Position numbers and translations under genes: made by a program. This document shows, piece after piece, positions 10,503 through 22,559 of a DNA stretch of 64,000 nt. Origin of the DNA: Daedaleopsis sinensis (lineage: Eukaryota; Basidiomycota; Agaricomycetes; Polyporales; Polyporaceae); contig CM066305.1 of assembly GCA_033807695.1 (NCBI GenBank), forward strand, positions 2,728,001 through 2,792,000. The letters are read 5' to 3'. How positions within the stretch are numbered: position 1 is the first letter of the stretch; each line of letters opens with the position of its first letter. Under the pieces are notes generated by a model. The model was not told the origin of the DNA and made no database searches. It saw only the letters and a list, made by a program, of their open reading frames with translations.

Positions 10503-12146
10503 TCACAGGACTTGATTCATCTGCTGTGCAAGGATTGCGAAGAGTACGACGAGAAGGGCGACAACGATTAATAACCATGTTCCCCAGGCTATGGATATAA
10601 GTCAGCGGTGTTCGAGGAGAAGGTGGAGCCAGCTCACAAGTAGCTCCGAGGTTCGATGGCACGGTGACAATACGGATTGTGTTATCTGCACTCCCAGACA
10701 CCAGCATGTCAGATGTGGGGCTGAAGCGAATCGTCGTTGGAGGGAAGTCATGCGCCTTGAGAATCGTTAATAGTGGCTAAAGAAGGAGTCTTCATCAGCA
10801 ACGTGCGCAAAACGTTCCGAGTCTCTAGACACATACAGCGAGGGTCGTGGAGTCGAGCACTCCGACGGTCAGCTCAGAGGAGCCAAACGCAAGCAGCTTG
10901 CCGTCCGGGCTAGTGGAATGCTTAGCATATACATTCCCCAACTACATGCCCGCACGCACCTGATATCGAAGCAGGTCACCCCACGATCACTAATCTGGCG
11001 TACTTTGGTGAGTTGCCAGGTGTCGGTGTTCCACCTGCAAACGAAAGCACGCCTTGGCGATGACTTCGTTCGCGTCCGGGGTGGCACGGTATTAGAGACG
11101 GAGTAGAGTGTTTTATCATCTCCAGGGTGGAACCTATGGACACCTGTCAGCACGCTTTTGAAAGGGAAACACGGATGCCCATACCTGACAGAGCGGAAAC
11201 TGCTGCCTGCATCTTTGCCGGGCAGGGTGGGCCTATCAATCGTCTGCAATAGTTCGAGAGCCACAGGAGAAGTTTGTTTCTCCGACGCGTCCTCGTTCTC
11301 CGTTGGGAGCGCGTAAACCAAGAGATTCACGGTAGTTGCCACCACCAACTATATTGGATATAAGAGCATGTGGCGTTATATGCTTGCAGCACTCACCGTA
11401 GTAGCCGAGAACGCGGCATCATAGATCTCGCCCTTGTCCAGGTGTATTGGTAATGCCACAGGAGCCAGGTTCGGATAACTCAGCACAGTGAGCTACGCGC
11501 GGCGTGAGCATACCAGCCCGCCTTACACGATGCATCTGAACTTACGTCGCGCGTCCCACCTACTGCCAGTAATTTGCCGCGCGGGGAGAAGACAGTGACT
11601 CTCTGGACATCTATGAGGTATGTGACAAGATGCGTGCAGCAGAAGACTCACCTGGTAGTCATCATCTGCACCATTCAGTTCCAGCGTACTTCGCGTGTTG
11701 GCCAGTGATATCCTGCAAGTCAAAAGGTGAATTCGGTAATGATAGAAAGTTGTGCAAGTATTTACTTGTGTTCTCTGATGTTATAGACTCTGCAGTTCTG
11801 GTTGGGACCAGCCTTCAGCGCGTCTTCAGAGCTGTTGATGCCGCCGACAATGTCATTCGTTTCCGGGTGGGCCGCCATGCTCATAGGCGCGTCCTCGCCA
11901 CTAGCCAATTCCAACTCATCCACAAGCTCCAGTTCGGCGTCCCCCTCGACATGATATAATCTCTGTTGCAATGTTGTCTTGTCTTGTACGTACGCTTCGA
12001 GTAGATGCAGGACATACCAGTTTGTTCTTAATACCGGTCTTAGATTGACCGCCCCCGCCTCCTAGGACAAACTCCGAGGGTGTTACGAACGCGCATGAGT
12101 ACACCGGGAAGGATGGCAGAGAGTGTGGTGTATGTTTTGTCCGCAT
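10503..12146 (-). CDS. SEC12: SEC12-type guanine nucleotide exchange factor for Sar1
   Basis: Sec12 is an ER membrane WD40 protein that loads Sar1 with GTP and so starts COPII vesicle formation. The start MRTKHTPHSLPSFPVYSCAF at 12146 is followed by FVLGGGGGQSKTGIKNKL, the family's N-terminal glycine loop at the potassium-binding site that activates Sar1. Further beta-propeller blades are seen at ELVDELELASGEDAP, SPRGKLLAVGG, RSVRFHPGDDKTLYSVSN, SPDGKLLAFGSSELTVGV and FSPTSDMLVSGSADNTIRI. The last exon encodes one membrane span (WLLIVVALLVVLFAILA) and a very short lumenal end, MNQVL. This layout, cytosolic propeller then C-terminal anchor, is that of Sec12. Introns are numerous. It converges on TAF9 (204 bp) and diverges from the NIPA gene (368 bp). 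Confidence 0.9.
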
Positions 12147-12514
12147 CTGTTGCAATGTAGAGAGCCCCAGAGAAATGGTGCGCGTCTTAGAAATGCAAAT
12201 ACGCCAGCGTGAGGGGGTGAACGAAGCAGAGAAGGACTCGAGTACGAGAGGCACGCTGGTAAGTACTAGCAGGTTGCAAGTGTGTCCGGTTGTGGTAAGG
12301 TGACGCGACGGCGCCTGTGTTCGGGCCGGCCGGGGGCGAGCCGAGAGAAGGGTGGCTGCTGTGGCCTGCTGTGGCCCGTTCGAACTCGCGTCGCCAGTGT
12401 GGCTCCTGGCCCTCTTCTAGCCTCTCCGCCTACGTCTAACTTATGCTCTTTCTCTTGTGACTACCTGCTCGACGCTTGCTCTATGGTATCTCTCTGCTGT
12501 CCACATCTCTAGCC
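12147..12514. promoter_or_regulatory. Divergent promoter region, SEC12 / NIPA transporter
   Basis: About 370 bp lie between the two start codons. The half next to the NIPA gene has pyrimidine-rich runs (CTCTTCTAGCCTCTCCGCC). Open frames reading further upstream in both genes have no ATG, which fixes both starts inside the given bounds. No specific factor site is claimed. Confidence 0.45.
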
Positions 12515-14968
12515 ATGCACATACCGTATCTGCCTCCTTCACTGGCTATCGGAGACTTACCAGAGGGTATCGATCTCCCACAAATATCTCGCTCCACCGC
12601 TGCAGGAATCGGCGTCGCGATAGCCGGAAACATCCTCATATCCCTCGCGCTCAACTGCCAGAAACTCGCGCACAGACGTCTAGAGCGTGAAAGGGAGGCA
12701 GCTGCGCAAGCACCCCGGCCTCTCCAACCTACCCGGTCCAACGGCCAAGTCGTAGATGGGTCCGACGCGCACTACGAGGTATCTGCCAACGAAACAGCAC
12801 CACTGCTACTGAATACGCGTGGTGTAGAAGGAGAGGTCGAAGGTGAAGCCCTGAGACCGCGTAGGAGATGGTTCTTTCTCCGACGCACACAATCATCCCC
12901 CTACCATGCACATACAGCCGATAGGACTCATCTAGCAAGTACGCACGCGTTGGTTCCGGTCGACGTTGTTTCAGTCCGGCCCAAAGGCACTGCGCCGCAC
13001 CTCAATGATGAGCCGAAGGAGCAGGACGAAGAAGCAAACGAAAGCGACTACTTGAAGTCCAAACTATGGTATGCCATCCTCTACGCCTCTTCGCGCGGTC
13101 CTCTGACAAATAGGTAGGTGGCTAGGGTTCCTTCTTATGAACCTTGGAGAGATGGGCAACTTCATTTCCTACGCGTTTGCCCCCGCTTCTTTGGTGGCAC
13201 CTCTGGGAACTGTACGTCTGCCTGCGCGATCGCTGCTACCCCGCATGATCTAAGCCACACGTTTTAGTTCGCTCTCATTGCGAATTGTATATTTGCCCCC
13301 GTAATGCTGAAAGAGCGTTTCCGAAAAGTAAGTTTGCTCGTTAGAATGCGTGTCTATTCTGACCTGATCGAACTTGCAGCGCGACTTTGTTGGAATCATC
13401 ATAGCAGTACTGGGCGCGGTTACTGTTGTCTTATCAGCAAATCCGTCGGACACTCGCCTGAACCCCGACGGCCTTATCGAAGCGATGACCCAACGACCGT
13501 TCGAAATCTACGCATTGGTTTATGTCATCGGCATCGTCATCCTGTCTGGATTGTCGGAAGGACCTGCCGGTAAACGCTGGGTTTACGTCGATGTAGGACT
13601 CTGCGCTCTCTTTGGTAGATTGTCTTTCCTGCACAAAGTTTCTTGGTATGAGCTGACATGTTCGGGTAGGCGGGTTCACTGTTCTATCGACCAAAGCACT
13701 CTCCACATTGCTTACCATGGAGTGGTTGGAGATATTCAAGGAATGGATCACATACCCGGTCATCGCCGTAAGTTATCCCAGAAAGTTGTGCAGATGTTGG
13801 GAAATGGTTCAATCCTACCAACAGGTGCTGCTGGGAACTGGTGTAGGTCAGATTCGATATCTCAACCGTGCGCTCATGCGGTTCGACAGCAAGGTAAGCA
13901 ACGGTGCAGGTCCGTTTGGCATACACTACACATTGTGGATACATCGTAACTTCTGTTTTGGGGAGACTATGGACATGCAGTTACATGCCGACTACATTGC
14001 AATGATATATGTGATGTAGTCGACATGGAGCATGCATACTCTTCGTCCTGCAATGGTTGCTTGTGGTCAACTACTGCGAGCAATACTAGCACCTGATAGA
14101 GCGCCTGACCCCATCGTTGACAACCTTCATCTATTCGAATAGATTGTCGTCCCGACGCAATTCGTGATGTTCAACCTCTCCGCGATCGTCGGCTCCGCGC
14201 TCCTCTACGGCGACTTCAAGAAAGCGACCTTCCACCAGCTCGTCAACTTCCTTTACGGCTGCGGGGCCACCTTCGCCGGGGTGTTCATCATTGCTTGGGC
14301 GCCGGCCACCCCGCGGCCCGTCGACGACGACGAAGACGAGGATGAGGACGAGGACGAGGACACCGACACCATCCACACCGCGACGCTGCCCCCGAGCAGG
14401 AGCGACGGGCCCTCGTCCGGCACGGCGACGCTCAGCGAGGACAACGTCGCGCCCACGAGCGTCCGCACCGTCAAGGTCGGCAGCGTCTCCCGGCGAACCC
14501 GCACGACGTGGGCTACTTCCGACGGCACGGATGCGGACGGGCTGCCCGTCCTGCGCAACCGCCATAGCATGGTCAGCCTTTACGGCTTCTCTCCAGCGCA
14601 GGTGAGCATTTCGCGCCTTCCGTTCCCGTGGCCGCCCAGAAGTCGTCGCTGACTGCTGGCCGCTCGCGGCTCCCCAGCGTGTCCTGCTCATGGGCTCCTC
14701 GCCGCGGGAGGAGTTCGTCCGTCCGAACCTCCAGGAGCGCGACCCGGAGCGCGAGGCGGGGGCGTCGCCCGACTCGATCGGCCGCCGGCGGGCGGTCAAC
14801 TGGCTTGATGGAGACGTGAGCGGACAGGCGAGCCCACTGGGAGTCGCAGCACGGCGGTATGGCGCGACGTCCAATGCGACGTCGCGGGAGCAGAGTCGGA
14901 CAGGCGACCGTAGGCCACTGGCAGCAACAAGCAGGAGTCGCAGTGCCAGCCCGGCCCCGTTCGCGTAG
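12515..14968 (+). CDS. NIPA-family magnesium transporter-like membrane protein (DUF803)
   Basis: NIPA proteins are multispanning membrane proteins associated with Mg2+ uptake and endosomal traffic. The start MHIPYLPPSLAIGDLPEG at 12515 leads to a first span (GIGVAIAGNILISLALNCQK). A polar insertion of about 130 residues follows, then the family core: WWLGFLLMNLGEMGNFISYA, FAPASLVAPLGTFALIANC, FVGIIIAVLGAVTVVLSANP, ALVYVIGIVILSGL, GQIRYLNRALMRFDS and VVPTQFVMFNLSAIVGSALL. The core ends near 14300 at FAGVFIIAWAP. The last 220 residues are a disordered tail with an acidic run (DEDEDEDEDEDTD) and Arg/Ser-rich blocks ending SASPAPFA. The intron before VVPTQF is about 250 nt, the longest in the gene. 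Core identity is firm; ion specificity is inferred from the family. Confidence 0.88.
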
Positions 14969-15075
14969 AGGCGTTCTCCGGAGATGATGCATGCGTGGGT
15001 AGCAGGCTGCAGCGTTGTGGTATGTATTCGACGAAGGAAGGACAGCATAAAACTTTACAGTATTTTAGTACACCT

Positions 15076-15147
15076 ACTGCATCTCTAACCACCAGTACTG
15101 CATCTCTAACCACCAGTACTGCATCTCTAACTACCAGTACTGCATAG
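15076..15147. repeat. 21-bp minisatellite, about 3.4 copies
   Basis: The unit ACTGCATCTCTAACCACCAGT occurs at 15076, 15097 and 15118, the third copy with a single change, followed by a partial copy. It sits about 110 bp after the NIPA stop codon, so it may lie in that gene's 3' UTR. No function is visible. Confidence 0.93.
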
Positions 15148-15699
15148 ACTAGGACTCCTGACAATACTTATACGCCCAATCGTGCACCCGGACCGAGTGG
15201 GTACAGGCGGCTACTGAACCTACCCATCTCAGCTCCGAGTCCAAGCGACTCGGCCAAGTCCTGTTCCTCAGTCGTTCCTTGGCATGGTGTAAAGCAGTGA
15301 GCAGTACTTAGATGGGCGTCGTTCTGTAAAGAGACGACGCAGGTCTAATACAGTACATGTATAGTTAGCTTGGCTACAGCGAACGTAAAGGAGAGTGCGA
15401 AGAGTACTAGTCGAGTCCGTGGGTCACGGATGAGCTCGCTCCGTAGGCTGCCTTCATAGTCCGCAGAAGAAGAGCAGTCGAAGCAGGGTTAAAGGCCACT
15501 TCAATACAATGTTCAACAGTTCGTTCGTACAACGATTGAACGAGACAAGGTGGGCTTGTTCCCGGAAGGCAAGGTGTCGAACCGAGACCTGGTCACGGTT
15601 AGGTCGTCGACGCCAACAGCTTTCGCAAAATGGCTCAAAGTTTCCACAGACATTTCGTCTGTATCATCCACCGTCCCTGACAGCTCTGGAGCTGATACA
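15148..15699. other. Non-coding or degenerate stretch before the P450 remnant
   Basis: No intact gene is visible. From about 15540 scattered words (LGRRRQQL, FPQTFRLY) weakly suggest more of the decayed P450, but the frame changes and I cannot delimit it. Confidence 0.4.
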
Positions 15700-16129
15700 A
15701 TCCCGTTTAAGACTTCCTCCCATTCAACGCGGGCCCACGCATCTGCCTCGGACAGCAGGTACGGCAGTCACCTCTAGTCAACCTCCTGACTCGTCTGCCT
15801 GGACGTCGATGCTGATTCGGACCCGCGCGGTTACCCCAGTTCGCGTACAACGAGATCTCGTTCTTCCTGATCCGCCTGCTGCAGAACTTCTCGCACATGG
15901 AAATGGACCTGTCTGCGCAGCCTCCGGAGGCGCGGGCACCCGCCGAATGGGCCGGGGCGGAGGGGCAGCACTGCCAGCAGGGGAGAGAGCAGGTTATTCC
16001 GAAGGCGCTTCTGGCGCTGTTTGTCGAGGAGAGTGGTTCTGATGTCGACGGCGAGTGCGTCGAGACGCTGACACGCTGTCGCAGGGTGGTCTCTGGGTCA
16101 AGATGACCGAGGCTGAGCGGGACGCCTGA
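15700..16129 (+). pseudogene. Cytochrome P450 remnant (C-terminal end, CYP63-like)
   Basis: The clear part begins at 15711 with DFLPFNAGPRICLGQQ, the P450 haem loop with its cysteine codon at 15744-15746. An intron at 15759-15839 joins it in phase to [18 protein letters not shown] and then [18 protein letters not shown], the usual next blocks of the fungal CYP63/CYP5037-like group. The end [14 protein letters not shown] with stop at 16127-16129 matches the family C-terminus. Immediately 5' of the haem loop the frame is closed by TAA at 15708-15710, exactly where NPF-x-F is expected. Between the AEWAGAEG and GGLWVKM blocks the expected strand is only partly recognisable ([13 protein letters not shown]) and out of phase. 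The I-helix and ExxR blocks are missing. This is therefore a truncated, decaying gene copy. Confidence 0.75.
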
Positions 16130-16628
16130 GGCTCGTGGCCGCAGGCGACGACCTATGTATTATTATTCCCAGTACCACTCCCCACCAATTCTGTGTAAGA
16201 TTAGAACGCTATCGTTTTAAGGATTTGAGTGTGTGGAAGGCGGATGCCGTAACATGAGGATGGGTGTGAGTTGCTGCAGTGTATGCAGCATCAGCGCGTG
16301 TCGAACGTGGAGAGTCGTGTGCTGGTGGTAGCGTCTGGGATCGAGTCAGAGCGAGGGCGTGGAGAGACGTCCACGTAGGCTAGGTCGGCGAGAATGTATA
16401 GCTAGACGAGGACAGTGTCGTGGAGTGACTGGACAATATGTGCTGTGATTGGCTGGCGCCGGAGGACGGCGGTGGGCGACGGGGAGGACAGCGCCACGTT
16501 GCGGAGCTTCAAATACGGCGGGCCTCACACGCAGGCTGAGCACGAATCCTGGTCGCATCCTCTTCGCTCGTCTCTCCTCCCATCCACTCCTCCTTTCTCC
16601 ACTCGCTCTCTCCCGCCAGACAACAACC
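16130..16628. promoter_or_regulatory. Spacer holding the ARF1 promoter
   Basis: About 500 bp lie between the P450 remnant and ARF1. The last 100 bases before the ATG form a strongly pyrimidine-rich leader (CTCCTCCCATCCACTCCTCC style), typical of highly expressed fungal genes. No supported open frame is present. Confidence 0.45.
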
Positions 16629-17486
<858 letters not shown>

Positions 17487-18032
17487 ACGGGCGTTCTGTC
17501 CCTCGCTTGTGGGTCCCCTCCAACGTTGCCGCACGTTCATGTTCTTATGATCCTTACGATGTCGAAGAGGGTTTCGCTGGTCACCGCCGTCTTCTCCTGC
17601 TCAGTCGTCCGCACAAGTAGCCATCTGTCTGTCCTCTACTCCTGATCCCCCTTCCCCCTTCTCCTTCTTCTGTTCCATATAACGTAACTCGGAGTTCGTT
17701 TTCCCTTATCGTACACACTTTGTACGGGATGCGCCCCCGGCGGCCTGCAAAATGCTCTTCCGACTAGAGAAAGCATATACACTGGTATAATTACGACTGC
17801 ACAGGAACTCCGAGCCACGGTCCCGCCGAAAAACGGGTGTGCATGTACACGTACGTATGTAACCCGGCGACGCAATGCAGTGCAGTGCAGCCCTGTGCAG
17901 CCCCAGGACCGTGACCGCGCCGCGTCCGGCGCATACGGTATGTATGTGTGTATATACGTTGCGAAGACGGCATGCCACTATTACTATTACAACCTGAGCA
18001 GCACGGCGCACAAGTGACAAGAGGATCAGCGA
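17487..18032. other. Intergenic, convergent 3' region ARF1 / SEC15
   Basis: Some 545 bp lie between two convergent stop codons. It begins with a T/C-rich probable 3' UTR of ARF1 and contains a CAGTGCAGTGCAGCC short repeat near 17875-17905. No supported open frame or RNA gene is visible. Confidence 0.5.
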
Positions 18033-21000
18033 TTACCGGTTCTCCCCGGGGAACAGCCGTCCGACCGCCTCGGCCTCCTTCCTGCGCTTCTCGCCGCGCT
18101 CGCGCGAGGGCGCGTCGCGGCACTCGAGCCCGTACCGCGCGAGCTTCTCGAGCAGCGCCGCGAGCCGCTTCGGCTTCACGCCCGCGTACGACGTCTGGCG
18201 GACGGAGGGGACGAGGTACGCGCTCACCGCGTCGGACATGACGAGGGACGCCGTCTAGGAACGCAGAAAGGGGGATCGTCGTCAGCGTGGGGACGTGCGG
18301 ATACGCATACGCATAGGCACATGCGGGTGTTGCCAATCGCGGAGGATCAGACGAAGAAGGCGTGGGCGGGGAGGGGAGGGGAGAGGGAGGGAGAGGGACG
18401 TACCGCGCGCAGCTCGGCGAAGGCGGCGCTGTGCGAGTGCCCGGTGCGTTTGAGCTCCTCGTCGAGGAAGTCGACGTCGAGGAGGAGGTTCGCGACCGCG
18501 TTCTCGTTGATCATCGGGATGTCGCGCCCGGTGAGGAAGTCCTGCGGGCGAGAGGGAGGGGGCGGTCAGCGTACGCGTACGCGCACACGCTAGCACCACC
18601 AGCGTGAGCGGTTACGCACGAGGAAGCAGCTCGCGATGTAGGAGACGGCGCCGCGGTACGCGTCCTCCTTGTACGCGTCCTTGAGCGCGAGCGAGTCGAT
18701 GACGGTCGTGAGCCAGTTGACGAGCTCGTATAGGTACACGCTCGGCGCGGCCTCGCGTGCGGCCGGCGTCCAGTCATACTCGGAGAGCCCGTAGTCGTCG
18801 AGCTTCGAGCTCATCGCCTCTGTCACGCGCGCGATCGCCTTCGTGCGCGTCGCGACGAAGGAGGACGCCGCCGAGACGCGGATTGTGCCCCCGCGCTGCG
18901 ATGACCTGGGGTATGTGTGGGTGGGTTAGTACCAGCACCAGCACCAGAGTCGGATGGATTGTGGGCGGATCGGGATACTGACCGGATGTTGGTGAGCGAC
19001 CGCTCGAGCTCTGCACATGCTATCTCAAAGTGCTCGAGGTTGTTGATGATCTGGGCAATTTGGGAGACGTTTGCGGTGCTTTGCACTCGCTTTGCTAGGG
19101 CCTCGCTGATGTACCTTGTCAAAATTGTGTCCAGCGACTGCAAAATTGATTGCTCGACTGAGTACATGTGGCGTTTCGTGAGAGGGGTGGTATACCTTGC
19201 TTAAGAGGTCGTCGATGTTGCGATGGTGTTGTGAGACACCCTCAATGAACTGGTAGAAGTTCTGCACGAAGCTCCGAATCTGGAGCATGGCCGTGTTCGT
19301 TTGTCAGTAAGTTGTGCATGTTGGCTAGAAGTAAAGACTTCGTACATCTTGACAACACAGGTAGAATCCTTGCGACCACGGGAAGTCGAGGGGAGCCGGA
19401 GTTCTGAATTGTGTTGAGTGTGGTCTCTGTGGTCTCTGAAAGTGTCATCTGAACTCACTTGCGTAGTTGATCACGTTGCTCGCGCATGAGCCACACGGTA
19501 TCCATAACGCTTTCCTTCTCGCTGTCTTTTTCAATATACATAGGCTGGAAGTCGTCTTGCGCAACAATCTATAATGTCGTCAAATCTTGCGCAATAGGTT
19601 TCACGGGACAAGGTGGACTTACATCCTCGAATCGCTTTCCGAATTTGATTTCCAGGATTGACACATACTTCTCGAACAGACGAAGGATGAGTGAGTGTAT
19701 GCTGGTGGTCGAGTAGGAATACGACTAGTTCGAATGTCAGATTTTCCTACAGTCACCGAACTGGCAAGGTGTATCACCTCTAATGTCATCACAAACCCTA
19801 AGAGTGTCTCTTTGACCTTGAGATATGTATCTGGGTCGTTCTCGTTCCGAAGTATATCTTCGACTGCGTTGCTGAGTCGGCTGATGAGGGCATCCCAAAG
19901 GTCTTCAACCTCACGCTCCGAACGGAAGCTGCCTGTTGTATTGAGCACATGCGTCTCAATGATGAAGTAACCGACGATTTCTTGTGTGATGGATGGGAGG
20001 GAGGATAGGGGTAGGGGTTCGGGTATAATGAGGTCAGATTGGGCCTACGGTAGTAGTCTTTAGCACAGATATAATGAGGGGGTGAGAGGGACGCACCTTC
20101 CGATCGGCCTGGTATGATCTTCGAATTTCGTCTAACGAATCGAGGGCGCTGTAGATATGTATGCACTCGTATAAGGGCTTGAAGTCGACTTGGAGCTGCT
20201 CGTTGTCCAGGACGTTGTCTAGAATCAATCTCAATAGGCAAGTCGAGATGTACATGTAGGTGGACACCTACACTCCGTCTTCTCGTATGTGATAGACTCT
20301 ACTGCACTGCCGACGCGACTTGACTTCAACATTGGGTCTTTATCTCGACGGCTGCGCCATCGCCTGGTCCGCATCTCCATGGCCTCCAGCGCGAGTTCGC
20401 CGATTTGTGCACTGACATTTCGGATATCCAGCAGCCACTGTTTAGTGGATGCTGTCACGGCATCCTTGATTTGGCCGCGTAGAGATGGCAGTGACGATAG
20501 CAAATGTTGAAATAGCGGTGTTTGTGACAGCGACGTAGGGGGCATGCTCTCGATGTCCTCGAGAGACTGCAACGGAGGATGTATTCAACGCTAAGGAGAT
20601 GAACGATACCGACACAGCGTGAGGTACGGACCCGCAGCGCACTCCAGTACTTTCCCTCCCCGATCATTTCCCCTACACGATTCACGACGTCCAGGATACG
20701 CAAGCATGCCTGGAGACCGTCTATAGCCTCGTCTAAGTTCGCCGCTGTCTTCTTGGTCTGTAGGAGTGCTTTCTTCTTCTCTACAAGGCTCTTCCCAACT
20801 GACGAAACATTGGAGTCAAGCGTTGTTATCTTCTCCCGGAGATTGGTGGTGTACGACTTGATAGAGAAGAGGGTAGAGACGGAACTAATGAATTCTTGGT
20901 AGTTATCACCGCATATAGATTCGATCTCGGCGTCTTTGGATTCTATGAGAGCCTGTAGGGTCCTGAGATACGCCTCTTGTTGCCTGTTCGCGTGTATTTG

Positions 21001-21123
21001 TTTGATGATAGGCCCTAGTTGCTCTAGGTTCTCGGAGGATGAAGCCTGGTCTAACAAATGGATTTGTTGCAGTTGCTGGTCGATGCTCTCTTGGGTGAAC
21101 TGCTGTCGCCTTCGTGGAGGCAT
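18033..21123 (-). CDS. SEC15: Exocyst complex subunit SEC15
   Basis: Sec15 is the exocyst subunit that binds the Rab Sec4 on secretory vesicles and links to Sec10. The start MPPRRRQQFTQESIDQQLQQ at 21123 leads into coiled coil (LQALIESKDAEIESI, LREKITTLDSNVSSVGKSLV). Core blocks include RVGEMIGEGKYWSALR, LPSLRGQIKDAVTASTKQWL, LDIRNVSAQIGELALEAMEM and FKPLYECIHIYSALDSLDEI. Towards the C-terminus are the strongly conserved VNWLTTVIDSLALKDAYKED and AYRGAVSYIASCFL, then the tail LPSVRQTSYAGVKPKRLAAL and KEAEAVGRLFPGENR, stop at 18033. The gene has about a dozen introns and the family's full length. It is divergent from the HAD phosphatase gene (298 bp). A second exocyst gene, SEC10, lies 22 kb away. 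Confidence 0.92.
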
Positions 21124-21421
21124 GTTCGAGTTGAAAAGTAACACAAGAGATCAGAACGGCCAGCCTGAAGGGGCTAAGGGAAGTTGCGAGACGGTAGAGG
21201 AGAAGTGGTAGTGTCACCCCGATTAGGAGGCAGTGTTTGGCAACAGCTTCTGGACCAAACAAAGCTTTCGGGCCCGGTTGATCCGGTGGTGGTGGAATTC
21301 CGAGGAAATACCGAGTCAGTTGCCAGTCGATGCAGGCTGAACGTTTCTGACCCGTGGTTTATAAACCCTCACCAGGCGACATTCAGGCGGCTACATATCT
21401 TGATCTTTAACCCCATTCATC

Positions 21422-22502
21422 ATGCCAACCGTCACTCTTGAATTTGATGCTATGCGAGTAATCCTCTGCATCGTCTGCCATGTCTAACAAGATCACTTAC
21501 TATAGGCTGTCGCCGGGTGATATATAGTCTATTCGACATGGATGGCACGTTGGTCGATTCGACCGATGGTGTCGTCGGTGCATGGGAACTCTTCTCCGAG
21601 AAGTATCCCGGCCTCGATGTGACTTTGGTGCTAAGTTGTAAGTCAATACTTATTATCCGATCATGAAAGCACATTAGCTAACCCCAGTGAACCACACAGC
21701 ATCCCATGGGGTTCGGACCGTCGAGAATCTAGAAACTCATTGCGGTATAACGGATCCCGACGAGCTCGAGGTAGCTTAATTTGTCCACACGTAAACCTTC
21801 AGCCGACTAATTTATAATGCACTTTGTACTTGCAGAGGGAAGCGCGGCGCTTTGAAGAAGCCATCGTAGCAGAATCTCACAAGAACGGGCGGCATGGCAT
21901 TATCGCCTTGCCTGGCGTTCGTGAGATCATGCAAGAGGCTCGTTCTGTTGTCCAACCGAGGAAATCATCGGAAGCTGACGTTTTGACGTTAGCTAGCCCC
22001 GTACCACAAGCTCCCGAAGCCCAAGTGGGCGATCTGCACCTCCGCCACCATCACGTACGCTACATCCGCCCTAAACGCCGTTGGTGTCCCAGTGCCGGAT
22101 GTATTCGTGGTATCAGAAGATGTTGAGAAGGGAAAGCCTGCGTGCGTCCTTCGAGCCTGCGACTCCGTTCATTGCGATGATGACTCACGATCGAAATAGA
22201 CCTGATCCATATCTCCTCGGTGCAAAGCGTGCCGGTGTGGATCCTTCGAGATGTCTTGTTGTTGAGGATGCCCCTGCTGGAGTACGCAGTGGGAAGGCCG
22301 CAGGCTGCAAGACTCTTGGCCTGATAACTTCTCATTCTCGTGAGCAGATGGAGGAGGTCAAGCCAGATTGGCTCGTACCCAATCTCGCGAGGTGAAAGCA
22401 CTCTAGTTTCATACAGCCATTTATCACTGACAGTCTCATCTGATCAGTGTAACGATGAAGCCCACAGAGAATGGCGTTCAAGTTGTGATCAACATGGACT
22501 AA
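21422..22502 (+). CDS. GPP1: HAD-family phosphatase, glycerol-1-phosphatase / DOG-like
   Basis: HAD phosphatases of the Gpp/Dog group remove phosphate from glycerol-3-phosphate or 2-deoxyglucose-6-phosphate. The N-terminal MPTVTLEFDA must join directly to ILFDMDGTLVDSTDGVVGAW. This is achieved only by an intron 21454-21527 with a GC donor (GCGAGT) and TATATAG acceptor; GT alternatives run into stops. Motif I is DMDGT, motif II CTSATITY, motif III VEKGKPAPDPYLLGAK and motif IV VVEDAPAGVRSGKAAGCK. The last exon reads SVTMKPTENGVQVVINMD, stop at 22500-22502. Other introns are ordinary GT-AG. Substrate cannot be told from sequence; osmolyte glycerol production is the usual role of Gpp1. The gene converges on the Bin3-type methyltransferase with 57 bp between stops. 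Confidence 0.85.
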
Positions 22503-22559
22503 CGAAAGATTAGAAGGCATATTGACGACGGGCCGTCATCTAGAAAGCAACATCATCAA

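Noticed and set aside
14131..15048. Minus-strand open frame of 305 codons
   Set aside because: Antisense to the NIPA core and tail; low-complexity Arg-rich product, no domain.
18360..18402. GGGAGGGGAGGGGAGAGGGAG run as a G-quadruplex
   Set aside because: The run lies in a SEC15 intron and could fold, but similar purine runs are common in introns of this window; nothing marks it as functional.
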